Of a stretch of DNA of 64,000 bases, positions 11,741 through 23,499 are shown one piece after another. The stretch covers positions 62,001 to 126,000 of the forward strand of contig JBBMOL010000204.1 in the NCBI GenBank assembly GCA_037954665.1, in the 5' to 3' direction. The stretch is from Laguncularia racemosa. Its lineage: Eukaryota > Streptophyta > Magnoliopsida > Myrtales > Combretaceae. The translations under genes and the position numbers were made by a program. Below the pieces are notes generated by a model. That model searched no databases. It was not told the DNA's origin and saw only the letters and a list, made by a program, of their open reading frames with translations. Each line of letters opens with the position of its first letter. Positions within the stretch are counted from its first letter, which is position 1.

Positions 11741-12900
11741 ATCTGCTAAATAAGGTGAAAGATCTGAAACGTTAAAAGTGCTGATACTACATAATCTCCT
11801 GGTAACTTCGATGCGATAAGCATTGCTGTTGATGCGCTTTAAGACCCTGAATGGTCTGTCTGATCTAGGAGATAGCTTCTGTAACTTTTTATGTGGAAAC
11901 CTGTCCCTGCTAAGATTAATCCATACTAAGTCACCCAGATTATAGAGATGAATTTTCCTGTCTCTGTTTCCTTGGATCCTCTGTTGTTCCTGGGTCTTCT
12001 AAAGGTGTTCAGTGGTCCGATCATGGATGTTTTTGAATCTATTGTGCTCGGTTAACTCCACTAAGACTTTCTTCCTTTGTCGCTGGTCCAACTATAAAAT
12101 CCAATGGAATGGAAGGATTATAACCATAAACAACTTCAAAGGGAGACTTACTGGTTGAACTATGAGTAGACCTATTGTAAGCGAACTCAACAATAGGAAG
12201 ACACAAGTCCCAATCAGTAAGATTCTTGCCAACTGTTGCTTTGAGAAGATTTCTAAGCATCTGGTTGACAACCTCTGTTTGTCCATCATCTAGGGATGGC
12301 AAGAGGTACTGTACATCATTTTAGTACCCAGTCTTCTCCATAGTGTTTTCTAAAAGAAACTAAGGAATTTAGTATCTCTATCTGACACTATGCTGTGTGG
12401 AACTCCATGTAATTTGAAAATTTTTCCTGCACAAAAAGGTTAGCAATAAAAAGAGCATCATCTGTTTTTTGGCATGATACAAAGCGTGACATTTTGCTGA
12501 ATCGATGAACAACCACTATAATAGAGTCTTTCCCCCCCCTTTATGTCCTGGGTAACCCCAACACAAAATCTATGCTGATATCAGTCTACAGTTTAGATGG
12601 TATAGGTAAAGGCATATATTCACACTACGCACCTTTCCTCCCCTTGGCTCTCTTGCAAACACCACACCTTTCTAGTACCCTATGGACATCCCTTATCATG
12701 CCTTTCCAGTAGAAAAATTCTCCTTCAATATGGCTAGAGTTCTCTTCTCACCAAAATGCCCTAACAAACCACCTGCATGTGCTTCCCTCACCAATAATAC
12801 CCTCACAAATCTAGATGGAATACATAGTTTTCTTGATTTATACAGAAAACCATCTATACACACATAACCATCATACATCCCACCTCCAAAACACCTCTCC
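11741..12900 (-). pseudogene. Integrase remnant of the nested element
   Basis: The integrase would insert the cDNA into the genome. The clearest piece is 12039-12302, with DGQTEVVN (the Glu of the D,D,E triad), a WDLCLPIVEFAYNR block and SPFEVVYGYNP. The N-terminal zinc-binding part is seen at 12696-13019 (REAHAGGLLGHFGEKRT). The middle, around 12340-12600, matches the core domain in shifting frames (VSCQKTDDALFIANLF) with several stops. The element is therefore not able to make this enzyme as read. The region 11741-12038 is the connection to the C-terminal tail and contains frame breaks. Confidence 0.65.
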
Positions 12901-13019
12901 ATGAAAATTTTGAATTCCTCATCACATACATATTGTTCCTTCAACAACTCAAAACCAAGTAATTTTGACTGAAGAGAAATGATAAGTACAATACCGTCGT
13001 GATAAAGCGTTAGCAACAA

Positions 13020-14400
13020 TAATCTGATTGCCCTTTTTGTACTTAATCACATAAGCAAAGCCCTCCAGAAATTCCACCCAATTAGCCTGGCACTTAGATA
13101 AATTATGTTATCCCCTGAAATGTTTCAAAGATTCATGATTTGTATAAATAATAAACTCCTTTGGGAGGAGATAATGCTACCACGTCATGAGAGCCCTCAC
13201 TAAGGAATAAAATTCCTTATCATATATAGAATAGTTCAAAGTTGCTCCACTCAACGTTTCACTAAAATATGCTATAGGCCTCTTCTCCTACATTAATACA
13301 GCACCAATTCCAATCCCCGAAGCATCACATTCCAATTCAAAAATTTTGTCAAAATCAGGTAAGACCAGTAATGGGGCACAAGTGAGTTTTTTCTTTAATC
13401 TCTTCAAAACTCCTCTGGGCCTTTTCACTCCAATAAAAGGAACACTCTTCTTAGTCAGTTCTGTGAGAGGACTAACAATGCTACTGAAATTTTGGACAAA
13501 GCATCTATAAAAGGATGCTAGCCCATGAAAACATTTTACCTCAGTAACTGAAGTGGGTGTTTGCCATTCCTTAACATGCCCTTACTTTCTCCTCATCCAT
13601 CTTAACTCTTGCACCTGACACAACAAAGCCCAAAAAAGTTACCTCAGTTTGGCAAAGGGAACACTTCTGAAAATTCGCAAATAGCTATTGTGTCTTCAAT
13701 ACTGAGAATACTGCCCGAAGATGCTCCACATGTTGTTCTAGGTTTTTGCTATAGATCAGAATATCATCAAAATAAACAACAACAAATTTTCCTATGAACT
13801 CTTTTAATACATGGTTCATCAATCTCATAAAAGTAGTAGGAGCATTACTCAAACCAAAGGGCATAACCAACCATTCATACAGTCCATGACGTGTTTTAAA
13901 AGTGGTCTTCCACTCATCCCCTTCCTTCATCCAAATCTGGTGATATCCACTTTTAAGATCAACTTTGGAGAAAATCTATGAACCATACAGCTCATCCAAC
14001 ATATCATCAAGTCTAGGAATAGGATACCTGTATTTAATGTTGATTTGTTGATGGCTTACTATTGATACACATTCTCCAAGTTCCATCCTTCTTGAAATAA
14101 GAAGGGCAGGAACAGCGCATGGGCTGTGACTCTCTCTAACAAACCCCCATTCCACCAATTCATCTACCTCAAGTTTCAATTCCTTAGCCTCCTCAGGATT
14201 CATGCGATATGCAGGTCGGTTTGGTAACACTAAACTGGGCATAAGATCAATAGCATGCTCTATCCCTCTCAAGGGTGGTAATCCTATTGGCAAATCATTA
14301 GGAAAAATGTTAGTATACTCATTTAATACCTGTGAAACTGCTGGAGGTAGAGATTGTGATTCCCGTAACCCTAAGACACATCTCAACTAAAGCGAGTATG
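13020..14400 (-). pseudogene. Reverse transcriptase and RNase H remnant of the nested element
   Basis: Reverse transcriptase would copy element RNA to DNA. Segment 13976-14386 carries LPNRPAYRMNPEEAKEL, GFVRESHSPCAVPAL and KYRYPIPRLDDMLDEL. Segment 13685-13930 carries GLYEWLVMPFGLSNAPTTF and the catalytic YFDDILIYS. The link between them has a single stop near 13977. RNase H follows (about 13020-13500) with many stops; phrases such as the one around CFGDWNWCC show the family resemblance in broken frames. The sequence here is of normal quality, so the breaks are probably real decay. Confidence 0.7.
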
Positions 14401-15090
14401 TTTAGAGCCTCTTCTATGATTAGTCTCTCCATCTCACCCTATCCTATCAACAATACCTTTTTCCCCTCAGAGACGTTATTTTGAATCAAAGCCTTCTTAG
14501 CCTCTGATGGTCGATTAATCTATTGCTGGACATTATGGACCTTTGAAGGTGGCATAGGATTCAGAATAATTTGCTTGCCCTCCTTTTGGAACAAATATGT
14601 ATTTCTGAAGCCATCATGTAAGACCCTCCTGTTATATAACCAAGGTCTACTAAGCAAAATATGGGATGCACACATGGGCAAGATATCACACTCAATTTCA
14701 TCACAATACTTGTCCCCTATACTGAAGGGTACCCTAGCTCTTTGGGTAACATACAAACTTCCTTGATCATTAAGTCAATGTAGTTTATAAGGTTTAGGAT
14801 GTGGAATAGTTGAAAGCTTTAGCTTCGATACTAACGATGCAGCTACTACATTAGTACAACTACCACCATCTATTAAAAGGACACACAAAATTTCCTTGTA
14901 TCCTACAAGAAGTGTGGAACAAATTTTCCCTTTGTTCTTCCTCCTTATTAGCAAATGTACTTAATGAGCATCGCAATACATTAGCATATTGAAGCATTTC
15001 ACTAGACATTGTGGAATTCATCTCAATCAACACATGAACAATATTCCCCACTTCTTTCAAGATCACAGTGCAACAAACTTTAATCTCCAC
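14401..15090 (-). pseudogene. Protease segment of the nested element
   Basis: On the minus strand, 14860-15090 ends with EEQRENLFHTSCRIQG, the sequence that precedes the aspartic protease in chromoviruses. Segment 14520-14756 carries VTQRARVPFSIGDKYCDEIECDIL, SHILLSRPWLYNRRVLHDG and FQKEGKQIILNP, the family's second half. The active-site part between them (near 14860) is out of frame. This is the first recognisable protein downstream of the primer site, and a gag gene is absent. Confidence 0.65.
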
Positions 15091-15739
15091 AAGTCACTCC
15101 ACGGTAACAACAAAATGGATAATAATAACAAGTAGGCTTCCACTTCCACGGCAAATAATGACAACAAAGGACAAATATGTTTCTTTCCACAAATGTATTT
15201 CGAATTCCACAATAGGCAGCAACTTTAAATTTGAAATTCAAACCACTTCACTAATTGCAAGCCTTCTTCAATTGGTAAACAATGAATTCAAATTCAAATA
15301 GCACTCATTAACTCCCACAACTTAATTGCATGTGTTTGAATTCAAATAATTCCTTACTAATCAAAACTCAATGCAATATGCAAATTGTACTCCACCAATT
15401 CAAAATTTCACAATGGAAATCAAAACAACAAGCTACACATCCCCCTTCACGCCACAACAAACCACAACAAGGATTTGGTAAGTTTTTGCAAGTTCAAAAA
15501 GTTGTTAAATTAAACAACACTTTATGCTTCTACCCTTCCACGAAAAATTAGTGATCATAAAATGATACAACAACCTTCCCAATCCAACTCCAACAAACAT
15601 CAAATTAAATTCCAAGTCAAAGTAATTTCGCAAGCTCAAAACCAGAACAATCAACACAATTGCGGTTTTCACTATATCACCCTAATTGATGATTAATTCC
15701 ATGAAATCAAATAAAACCAATTCCCTTCTCTCAACATGT
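15091..15739 (-). other. Leader of the nested element, no gag
   Basis: About 650 bp lie between the primer site and the protease-linked sequence. On the minus strand it is rich in GTTGTG and TTTGAATTTGAA phrases, also seen in the outer element's leader (17415-18850). No gag or zinc-knuckle sequence was found in any frame. Confidence 0.55.
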
Positions 15740-15751
15740 GCTCTGATACCA
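15740..15751 (-). other. Primer binding site, initiator tRNA-Met
   Basis: TGGTATCAGAGC on the minus strand is the exact plant initiator-Met complement, six bases inside the LTR edge. Confidence 0.85.
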
Positions 15752-15757
15752 AAAAGA

Positions 15758-16777
15758 TGATGTTCCTAAATCCACTTAGAAGCACAATTAAATGACTCAA
15801 GAAAAAGCAAACTCAAGTCAACAACAAACCGGCTCCAAAAGGGCAAAAATTGTGTGAACCCTAGTGAAGATGCAATGAAATCCAAATGTTCAACGTTGCA
15901 ATTGTGATACCTCAATGATAATCTCTTCTAACAACACACTAATCGCATATAATCCCACGAGAATAACCCACAAATTCAAAAGAAAACTTCAATTCTAAGA
16001 ACTCCTTTCCACAAGTGATAATCACGTTTCAAGAGGAATTCTTCAAGGATGAATCAAATTCAAATGCAATGCATCTTAAATAAACACAAGAATTCGAAAA
16101 TAATAAGAAGTAAATTTAACCAAGAACTATCTCAATTCACCCATAGATATGACACACTAGAGAAGAAAAAAAATCACAACAAAATGAAATTGATACTACT
16201 CACAATTTCAAGCTGTTGCACTCGCCACAATTTCAACTCTTGGGATTGAAATTGATAAGAGTCTAATGATAATTAGGAACCCTAATTCTCATGTGAATAT
16301 GAACTCTCAATTCTTCAAAATATGGCCTCCTCAGACCCTCTCTTAAGCAAGTATTTATACTTGCTACTCCTAGGGTTAAAAAGTGCTCAAAATTACAAGT
16401 TTGCCACTTTTAAGGTAGCTAACCATAAATGAAAATTACAAGGAAATAAAAGTGTCCCAAAACCAAAGTACAACCAAAATAGTTCATAAAAGAGTAAATA
16501 TATAAAGGAAATGGTCCTTTATGATGCCGGTCTTCAAGAAGCTTTTGAATCAGGTTCCGTTGATAACCCTGATTCACTCAGTAGTAAGGGTGTTATTGCA
16601 TCCTGTAGGACTGACAAATGAACCTGCTGAAATGTATCAAAATAATAGTGCAAAGATGTAGAAAGTGGGTTAGACTTCTCAAGGTTAGGTTTCTCTAGCA
16701 AAACCCTCAAAACTAGATTTTGGAGACCCTTAGCTCGGGCCTTAGTGATAGGTCTTGGAAAAGTCTAATTCCTATCA
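15758..16777 (-). repeat. 5' LTR of the nested element (1020 bp)
   Basis: Direct repeat of 10666-11684. It contains the TATA box in an inverted repeat at 16346-16365. Followed by the target duplication CTTTT at 16778-16782. Confidence 0.8.
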
Positions 16778-17394
16778 CTTTTTAAACCTAAAGGGAGCAA
16801 GTATAAATACTTGCTTAAGTAAGGTTTTAGCAGGCCAATTTTTCATAACAAATACTCATTTTCACATGAGAGAATTAGGTTTCCTATTTCAAATTTCCTC
16901 TTATCAATTTCAATCCCAAGAGTTAAGATTATGGCGAGTGCAACACTTGAAATTGTAAGTTATATCAATTTCAATTTGTTGTGATTTCTTTTCTTCTCTA
17001 GTGTGTAATATCTAGGGTTGAATTGGAATATTTCTTGGTCTGATTTGATTCATAATTATTGAAATTATTGTGCTAATTTGAGTTCTTGTTATACTTGATT
17101 GATATCCTCATTTTTACACATTGTTGAACCGTGAAAGTATTTGTTGTGGAAGGGGGATCATGGTTATTTTCTTGTGGATTTTGAGTAGTAATCACATGGG
17201 TTTTGAAGTATAATTTGTGATCATCATTGAGGAATATACTATTGTGTTGATCCATTTCATGCAATACATCATTCAGACCATATATTGGAATTAAGGTCAC
17301 GCTACAATTGCCTCACCTTGAATCAAATTGTCCTAGTCATTTAGGGATTGTTATTTGGTTTAATTTTCATGTGCTTAATTCCCTTTTAGGCACA
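16778..17394 (+). repeat. 5' LTR of the outer element, second part
   Basis: Collinear with 20430-21045. It includes the palindromic TATA box at 16796-16815 and ends TTTTAGGCACA, followed by the primer site. Confidence 0.8.
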
Positions 17395-17402
17395 TAATAA
17401 TT

Positions 17403-17414
17403 TGGTACTAGAGC
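17403..17414 (+). other. Degraded primer binding site, initiator tRNA-Met
   Basis: TGGTACTAGAGC differs from TGGTATCAGAGC at two positions, and lies eight bases after the LTR end at 17394. Confidence 0.6.
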
Positions 17415-18850
17415 TTGAGGTTGTGAGAAGGGGTTATTTGATTTTGAATTTCGGAAATATACGGTTCTTGATCTTACAACTTCATTCTAAAATTGAAAGT
17501 AAAAATTGAATTGTTGGTGTTGTTACTTGAAGTGGCGTGATTATCTTGCTTGGGGAGTTGAACTTGTTGCTTGTTGAATTGAGTTCTGAGGTCTTGTTGA
17601 AGCTACATTTTATTGATATTTTGGTGTAAAAAAAAAGAGAATAGTAGCACATCTTGTGATTCAAAAGTTATAACTTAAAGTTGCCTCAATTGTGAAGAAG
17701 TAGAGGTGTATTTTTGCTTGGAGTGATTCAGACATAAGGAGGGCTTAGTGTACAATTTTCAGAAGTGAGTGTATGGGTTAAGGAAGTTATTTGAATTTCA
17801 AAACACACATTAAGTGATAGAATTAATTGTGTGTTCATTTGAATTTGAAAGTGGCTCATTACCATTTGTGGAATATTGCAATTAGTGATCTCATTTTGAA
17901 TTGGAATTTGAGCTGCCTTTTGTTGTGAGTTGCAATTTGAAACTTGTATAGAAGTGGAGAAATTCAAGTGTGGAAGAGTGTGTATGAGTGTGGTGCAACA
18001 TGTATAAAAGGTGTATGTGTGTAAAGTTGTGATTGTAAAAGTTTAGTAAAGTTGTGTGTGTTTAGTGTGAGTAGCGGTGTGACTTGATGTGTGTGTAAGT
18101 GTGTGTGGCGTTGTGAATTTGTGGAGTTGTGTGGAGTAAGGTGTTGCACATTGAGGCTAAAGTGTGAGTGTGTAGTGCATGAATAGAAAACCGTGAAAGG
18201 GAAGAGTGGTATTTCAATTGTGAAGTGGAATTGTGTAGTGTGTGTTTTCGAAAAAAGGTGGAGGAATCACAATTGTCATTTTCAAATTTGAAATCCAAAT
18301 TGAAAGTGTACATTAAGAGGTTAATTTGAAATTTCAAACACACATTAAGTCATACTCAATTGTGTATCATTTGAATTTAAAAAAGCCTCTTACCATTTAT
18401 GGAGTTGTGCACTTATTGAACTTCTTTGAATTTGAAAGTGGGTTGCCTTTTTTGTATTGAAGTTACGGTTTGATGTTTGTGTGGAAGTGGGGAAAGTGCA
18501 CCATGGCTTGAAGTAGTGTGTATGTAGTGTTGTATTTGTATAAAATTAGTGAAGGGTATATACATTTGGTGTTGGTTATTGTATGTGTTATTAAGATCAT
18601 TGATGTTAGTAGCATGAAACATTGTGAACCGTGAGCAAAGGGGAAGTTGTGTGGCAGTAAATGGTATGTTGTGTATGTGTTTAATTGCTTCCAATTGTAT
18701 ATTTAAGTGGTGAGAAGCCAAGGCAAAATAAGGAAAGTTGAGTAGTAAAATTTAAAATTTAAACAAGTCAATAAAGTGTGAAAGTAATTGAACTAGTTAC
18801 TTAAACACTTGTAGTTGAATTTAATTCTATCTACTTGAAAGTAGTTGAGT
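17415..18850 (+). other. GT-rich leader of the outer element, with an internal duplication
   Basis: This is 1.4 kb of TG-rich DNA without convincing coding content; the opposite-strand frames rich in Thr and His are by-products of GTGT runs. A block around 17790-17930 (CACACATTAAGTGATA, then a stretch near TTACCATTTGTGGA) recurs at about 18330-18460, so the leader contains a direct duplication spaced by about 540 bp. It is related to the nested element's leader at 15091-15739. Confidence 0.55.
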
Positions 18851-19425
18851 GTACTTCACTTGTAGCTTGGTTGTGTACTTAAATCGTGGAAGTGTGAAGA
18901 TAATTATTGTGTTGTTGGGTTTGAACATAATCATGTCTAGTGAGATGTTTCATTATACTAATGTATTGCACCAGACATTAACTACATTTACTATTAAGTA
19001 TGATGAACAAAGGGAAAACTTATTCCATACCTCTTATAGGGTATAAGGAAATTTATGTATCCTTATAGTTAATGGTGGTAGTTGTACCAATGTGGTAGCA
19101 GCATTGTTAGTATCGAAACTAAAACATGCTCCTACTCTACATCCTGAACCGTATAAATTGCATTGGCTTAGTGATCACGAAGTTTGCATGTGACCCAAAG
19201 AACTAGGGTACCTTTTAGTGTAGGGGATAAATACTGTGATGAAATCGAGTGTGATATTCTACCTATGTATACATCCCAAATATTGCTTGGCAGGTGTTAG
19301 TTAAATGACAAGAGGGTTTTACATGATGGCTTTAGGAATACTTATGTATTCCAAAAGGAGGGAAAACGAATTATTTTGAATCCGATGTCGCCTTTAGAGG
19401 TTCAAAGGGTTCAGCAACAAATCAG
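18851..19425 (+). pseudogene. Protease-segment remnant of the outer element
   Basis: In broken frames it reads EQRENLFHTSYRV (19004-19046), then the family's SVGDKYCDEIECDILPMY (about 19220-19270), KRVLHDGFRNTY and FQKEGKRIILNPM (about 19310-19390). It is closely related to 14520-15090 of the nested element. The active site is not in frame. It breaks off into a repeat region where RT would be expected. Confidence 0.6.
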
Positions 19426-19772
19426 TAGACCATTAGAGGGCCATGAGCAGTTGAACTAACCCTTAGAGCACAAAATTTATCAGACACATATGTGCCAACC
19501 TTTAAAGGATCTTAACGATCATAGTTAGATGAGCAAACTACTAGAGGACCAAACTGTTCAGGGGCATTGTGTTCACCTTCAAAGGCACTAGAGGCTCATG
19601 AGCAGTTGAGTAACCCATTGGAGGATTCTGAGGGTCAAAGTCAGATGAGCCCATCATTAGAGAGCCAGACTATTCAAAGACAATTATGTCCACCTTTAGA
19701 GGTTTTAGAGGGTTGTGAGCAGTTGGGCCAACCATTAGAGGGCTATGAGGATCAATGCCATAAGATGAGTTA
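19426..19772 (+). repeat. Degenerate LE-rich coding tandem repeat
   Basis: The phrase around GAGCAGTTGA...CCATTAGAGG recurs near 19445, 19600 and 19717 (spacing about 155 and 117 bp). In the frame open at 19567-19773 it encodes PLE...EQL...SQMS...QLCPPLE units. It sits directly after the protease segment, replacing RT. Confidence 0.5.
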
Positions 19773-20022
19773 AAAAAGGAGGAAACAATATTAGTGAAAT
19801 GGGTTAAGATAGGGAGACCTTAGTGAATAATGGATCATTATTTGTGCTGCAGATGAGATACATCCTAAAAATGGAGGAGAGAAAACAATCACCCCCTATG
19901 GTATTTCAAATATTGGGATTCTGCAGTGATACTTCTTCAGGTGGCTTGCTAGGAAGAAACAAAGTCTTTACTGCATTTGATCTGTCAAAATTGAGGAAAA
20001 ACCTTTTTAAGGCCTAAGGAGA
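19773..20022 (+). other. Short region before the 3' LTR of the outer element
   Basis: It includes a 64-codon frame at 19823-20017 of unknown identity, and ends with the purine tract AAGGAGA immediately before the LTR. Confidence 0.4.
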
Positions 20023-21045
20023 TGATAGGAATCAAAATCAAGACCTATTATTAGGGCAAGAGCCAAAGGATTGCAAATCTTTCGCGATGAAGGTCGATTT
20101 TGAGCACATCGACCCTGGAATTGTTTGTTTACTAGCTTCTTTTCTCTTATTCATGTATCGTATATTCCAATAGGCACACTTATCATACTTTATAGGGCGA
20201 TGGACAAACTCATTAAAACTCAGTTTGTGGGTTATCCATGGATCGACCTAAACCGGCGCTGAGCTGAGCTAACGAATCCTATGGAAGAGCTAACATCTTC
20301 AAGACTAATTTTTATCTATTTGTTATTTACATGTATTATTTATGTTGTAAGCTTTTGGGACACTTTTCATTTGCTTGTAATTGCCTTTTAGAACTGGCCA
20401 CCCTAAAAGTGGCATAGTTGTAATTTTGTGGACTTTTTAACCCTAAAGGGAGTAAGTATAAACACTTGCTTAAGTAGGGTTTTAGGAGGTTTAGAAAAAA
20501 CACTCATTTTCATGTGAGAGAATTAGGGTTTCCTAGTTCAAATTTCCTCTTATCAATTTCAATCCCAAGAGTTGAGATTGTGGCGAGTGCAACACTTGAA
20601 ATTATGAGTTATATCAATTTCATTTTGTTGTGATTTCTTTTCTTCTCTAGTATGTAATATCTAGGGTTGAATTGGAATATAACTTGGTCAAATTTGATTC
20701 ATAATTATTCGAATTATTGTGCTAATTTGAGTTCTTCTTATACTTGATTAATATTCTTCATTTTTACATATTGTTGAACCGTAAAAGTATTTGTTGTGGA
20801 AGGGGGATCACGATTATTTTCTTATGGATTTTGGGTAGTAATCACGTAGGTTTTGAAGTATAATTTGTGATCATCATTGAGGAATATACTATTATGTTGA
20901 TCCATTTCATGCAATACATCATTCGGACCATATATTGCAATTAGGGTCACACTACAATTGCTTCACCTTGAACTGAATTGTCTTAAGTCATTTAGGGATT
21001 GTTATTTATTTTAATTTTCATGTGCTTAATCCCCTTTTAGGAACA
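20023..21045 (+). repeat. 3' LTR of the outer element (1023 bp)
   Basis: It begins TGATAGGAATC and ends TTTAGGAACA. It is the uninterrupted copy that shows the pre-insertion state of the split 5' LTR. The palindromic TATA (20451-20470) has one change in each arm. Confidence 0.8.
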
Positions 21046-22153
21046 TCAAGTATAAGAAAAGTTCTCCCAAAAACCCGCAAACATTCACCCAAAAATCGGA
21101 TAGAAAGGGAGACTTCCAAACTACCCATGTTCTATCCCTATTGCACACCTCTAAGTTCCACCATTTGCTCAAGCCCTCAACCACCTCCATTCTAGCCTAA
21201 TTTTTGGTATCATCAACACCACTCAAGAGCCTATTAGGGGAGCTAAGGATCTAAGAGAAATTAGAGCTTAAAGCCACCCCAAGAGGTATAAAAAGAAGGA
21301 GGATCTTGACACCCTAAATTACAATAAGTAGGAATCCTTCACTCTCATGCTGATGCTACTTTCTTTCCTTGTAATATTTCAATTCCATAGCTTAGAATAG
21401 AGCTATATTGCTTTAGCTTTGTAACTCTCCATGTCTATTGAAGTATATTTGGCTTAGGAAAAAGATTGGAAATGTAATTCCCCTTTAAGATGTAAAACTA
21501 TGGAGCTTTAACTTTCCTTAGTAGCTTGTATGTTAAAGCTTGTAGAAAAGTTCGATTGGAATCAGAATTTGGAGAATTGTAGTGCTACTAGTATTTCAAG
21601 AACCTAAACGTTCCAAAATATCATTAGAAAAGTTATAAAATTAAGAATCTAAAGGGGAAACACAAAACTAGCGCCAACTAAGAAAGAAAAGTACAATTGA
21701 AGCATTGAAAAAGACATCTAAAGTACTTATATTACATTCTAGAATTTCTAGAAAGAAATAGAGGATAAACATGCCATTTAGATTTCCTAAATGTGTTCCA
21801 AATGGTTAGGGTTAATTCGTTTAGGATTAGTGGATCAAATTAGACAAATAGAGCCTTAAACCAAACATATACCAGGTATACCTGATCTATTCTAACCCTA
21901 GGGCCATGTTTTGAAGTCCAAACAATCGAAATCACATCATAAATAGAAATAACATTCATAACCCTTTAAAATGACTATGAATACATGAACAACAGACTTA
22001 AAATGAAAATGTTATGAAGAAAATACTAAAACCTTCAAAACCACGAAAACGGCTAAAACTAGCAAAACTAAAATAGGCTTATTTTTTACCCAAACTTATA
22101 AGAATATTTTGTCTTATTAGGTGATGTGTTATTCCAAGACAATTTTCTCTTGA
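21046..22153. other. Unassigned intergenic DNA
   Basis: Nothing recognisable on either strand in 1.1 kb; all frames are short. Confidence 0.4.
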
Positions 22154-22158
22154 CTACT

Positions 22159-23494
22159 TGATGGGTGTTGAATCCAACAAAATTAAAACCTAATCCTAAA
22201 CAATTATATAATTTGTATACAGCAGTGAGTAGGGTCGTATCCACAGGGATTGGTTAAATATATTTATATTAAAAGAAAATAGAGAGAAAAAGAAGAATGG
22301 GGGTTTTGTTTGTGAATTCAAATAAAACTGAAATCAGATAATAAAATTTTATAATGATGAAAGCCTAACCAAAGGAATCATTATAGTTTAATTCATAGAA
22401 CTGATCATTGATGCAAATATTTTCTATTCATTATCTAAGATAAACTGGTTATGGTTATTAACAAGATTTAATAACCTATCTCTCGTTACTTTCTTGATAA
22501 TCAAAATAAGCTCTTTGATTAATTCTCTTATTGATTAAACAACCCTAAACAAGCTCTTAGGATTTAATCTATCAATAGCATTAAAAACAAGAGAGACTAT
22601 CAATTCATGCCAGTAGATTATAAGATAACCTATTTAAACAAGAATATATATCTCCATAACATGAATTTGACTATCTATTCTATAATCAAACATGTTATTG
22701 TGTCACAGAAATTAGAACTATCAAACAACTACGGATCTAACATTCTAATTGACAATATATTAACTTGCTAATTGAATAGAAGAGCTCTAATTTATACCAA
22801 TCAAACAAGATAATAATAACAAAACATTCAGAAGATATATAAATACCCAAAAATAAGGAATAGAATAAAAACAAATCAATTAGATCTCACAATTCTTGAA
22901 AAACTAAACTTTTGATGATCCTTTGGCTAGAAAATAGTTTAGCCACACATGTTCATAACTAAACAAAATCAAAGAGTGAAAAATATGAAAAGTCTTTGTT
23001 TCAGGTGTCTCCTTCTTTTCCTATTCAGTTTCTTCACTCCTCAACTCCCTCCTTTTGGAAAACGAAGAGATATATATAAGAAAACCGAAAGATCTCCTAA
23101 AACGGCCAAACTTATCCATATACACGGTCTCAACTCACGGTTATACACGGCCGTGTATTTAAACCGTGTAAGCTTCTATTGGTTTTTCAAGCCAGACACA
23201 CGGCTATGTACTTTAACCGTGTAAGCTTCTGTTGGTTGTTCAAGCCAGACACATGGCCATGCTCTGGAAATACACGCCCGTGTACTTCCCTTGTACGCCG
23301 GCGGTGTAAATCCTTGACTTTGATCCAAATTGTAGATGACTTCTCTAAATCACTTGAATTAGCACTCTTGACTCCATTAAACCTGATTTATCACCATAAC
23401 AAAATTAAGTTCCATTTCCTTATGATTTCTATAAAATCAATAATAAATTAACACAATTCATACTATAAAGATTGAGTATAAAATGGCTCTATCA
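22159..23494 (-). repeat. 3' LTR of the Athila-like element (1336 bp)
   Basis: Direct repeat of 30383-31722 with TG...CA ends. On the minus strand it begins TGATAGAGCC and ends ACACCCATCA. TATA-like TATATATA lies at about 23069-23078, and TACACGG/CCGTGTA palindromes at 23130-23300 are upstream of it. Confidence 0.85.
23069..23300 (-). promoter_or_regulatory. LTR promoter: TATA box with upstream CACGG/CCGTG palindromes
   Basis: The TATATATA run at about 23071-23078 would be the TATA box. Upstream in transcription direction are TACACGGCCGTGTA (about 23145-23158) and variants near 23195-23215, 23250 and 23270-23285. The 5' LTR has the same cluster at 31345-31530. Confidence 0.45.
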
Positions 23495-23499
23495 AATTC

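Larger units (their letters stand above)
10666..16777 (-). mobile_element. Nested Ty3/gypsy chromovirus-like element lacking gag (6112 bp)
   Basis: LTRs are 10666-11684 and 15758-16777, with TG...CA ends and a perfect 5-bp target duplication (CTTTT, 10661-10665 and 16778-16782) within the outer element's 5' LTR. An initiator-Met primer site lies at 15740-15751. Internal order on the minus strand is leader, protease, RT, RNase H, integrase, and a C-terminal tail that continues into the 3' LTR. That tail (GPITKARAKGL) and its overlap with the LTR resemble CRM-type chromoviruses; this lineage call is inference. No gag gene fits between the primer site and the protease (about 650 bp). The LTRs differ by several percent by eye, so this is not a recent insertion. 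Confidence 0.8.
10247..21045 (+). mobile_element. Non-autonomous Ty3/gypsy element, split by a nested insertion
   Basis: The 5' LTR is 10247-10660 plus 16778-17394, and the 3' LTR is 20023-21045. Both begin TGATAGGAAT and end AGGCACA/AGGAACA. The internal part (17395-20022, 2.6 kb) has a degraded initiator-Met primer site, a long GT-rich leader, remnants of the protease segment and an LE-rich tandem repeat. No gag, RT, RNase H or integrase is visible, so it must have relied on another element's enzymes. The nested element 10666-16777 belongs to a related family in opposite orientation. No target-site duplication is apparent (GGAGA on the left, TCAAG on the right). Confidence 0.7.

Noticed and set aside
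17728..18721. Minus-strand frames rich in Thr, His and Ser
   Set aside because: By-product of the GTGT-rich leader of the plus-strand outer element; no start context or domain.
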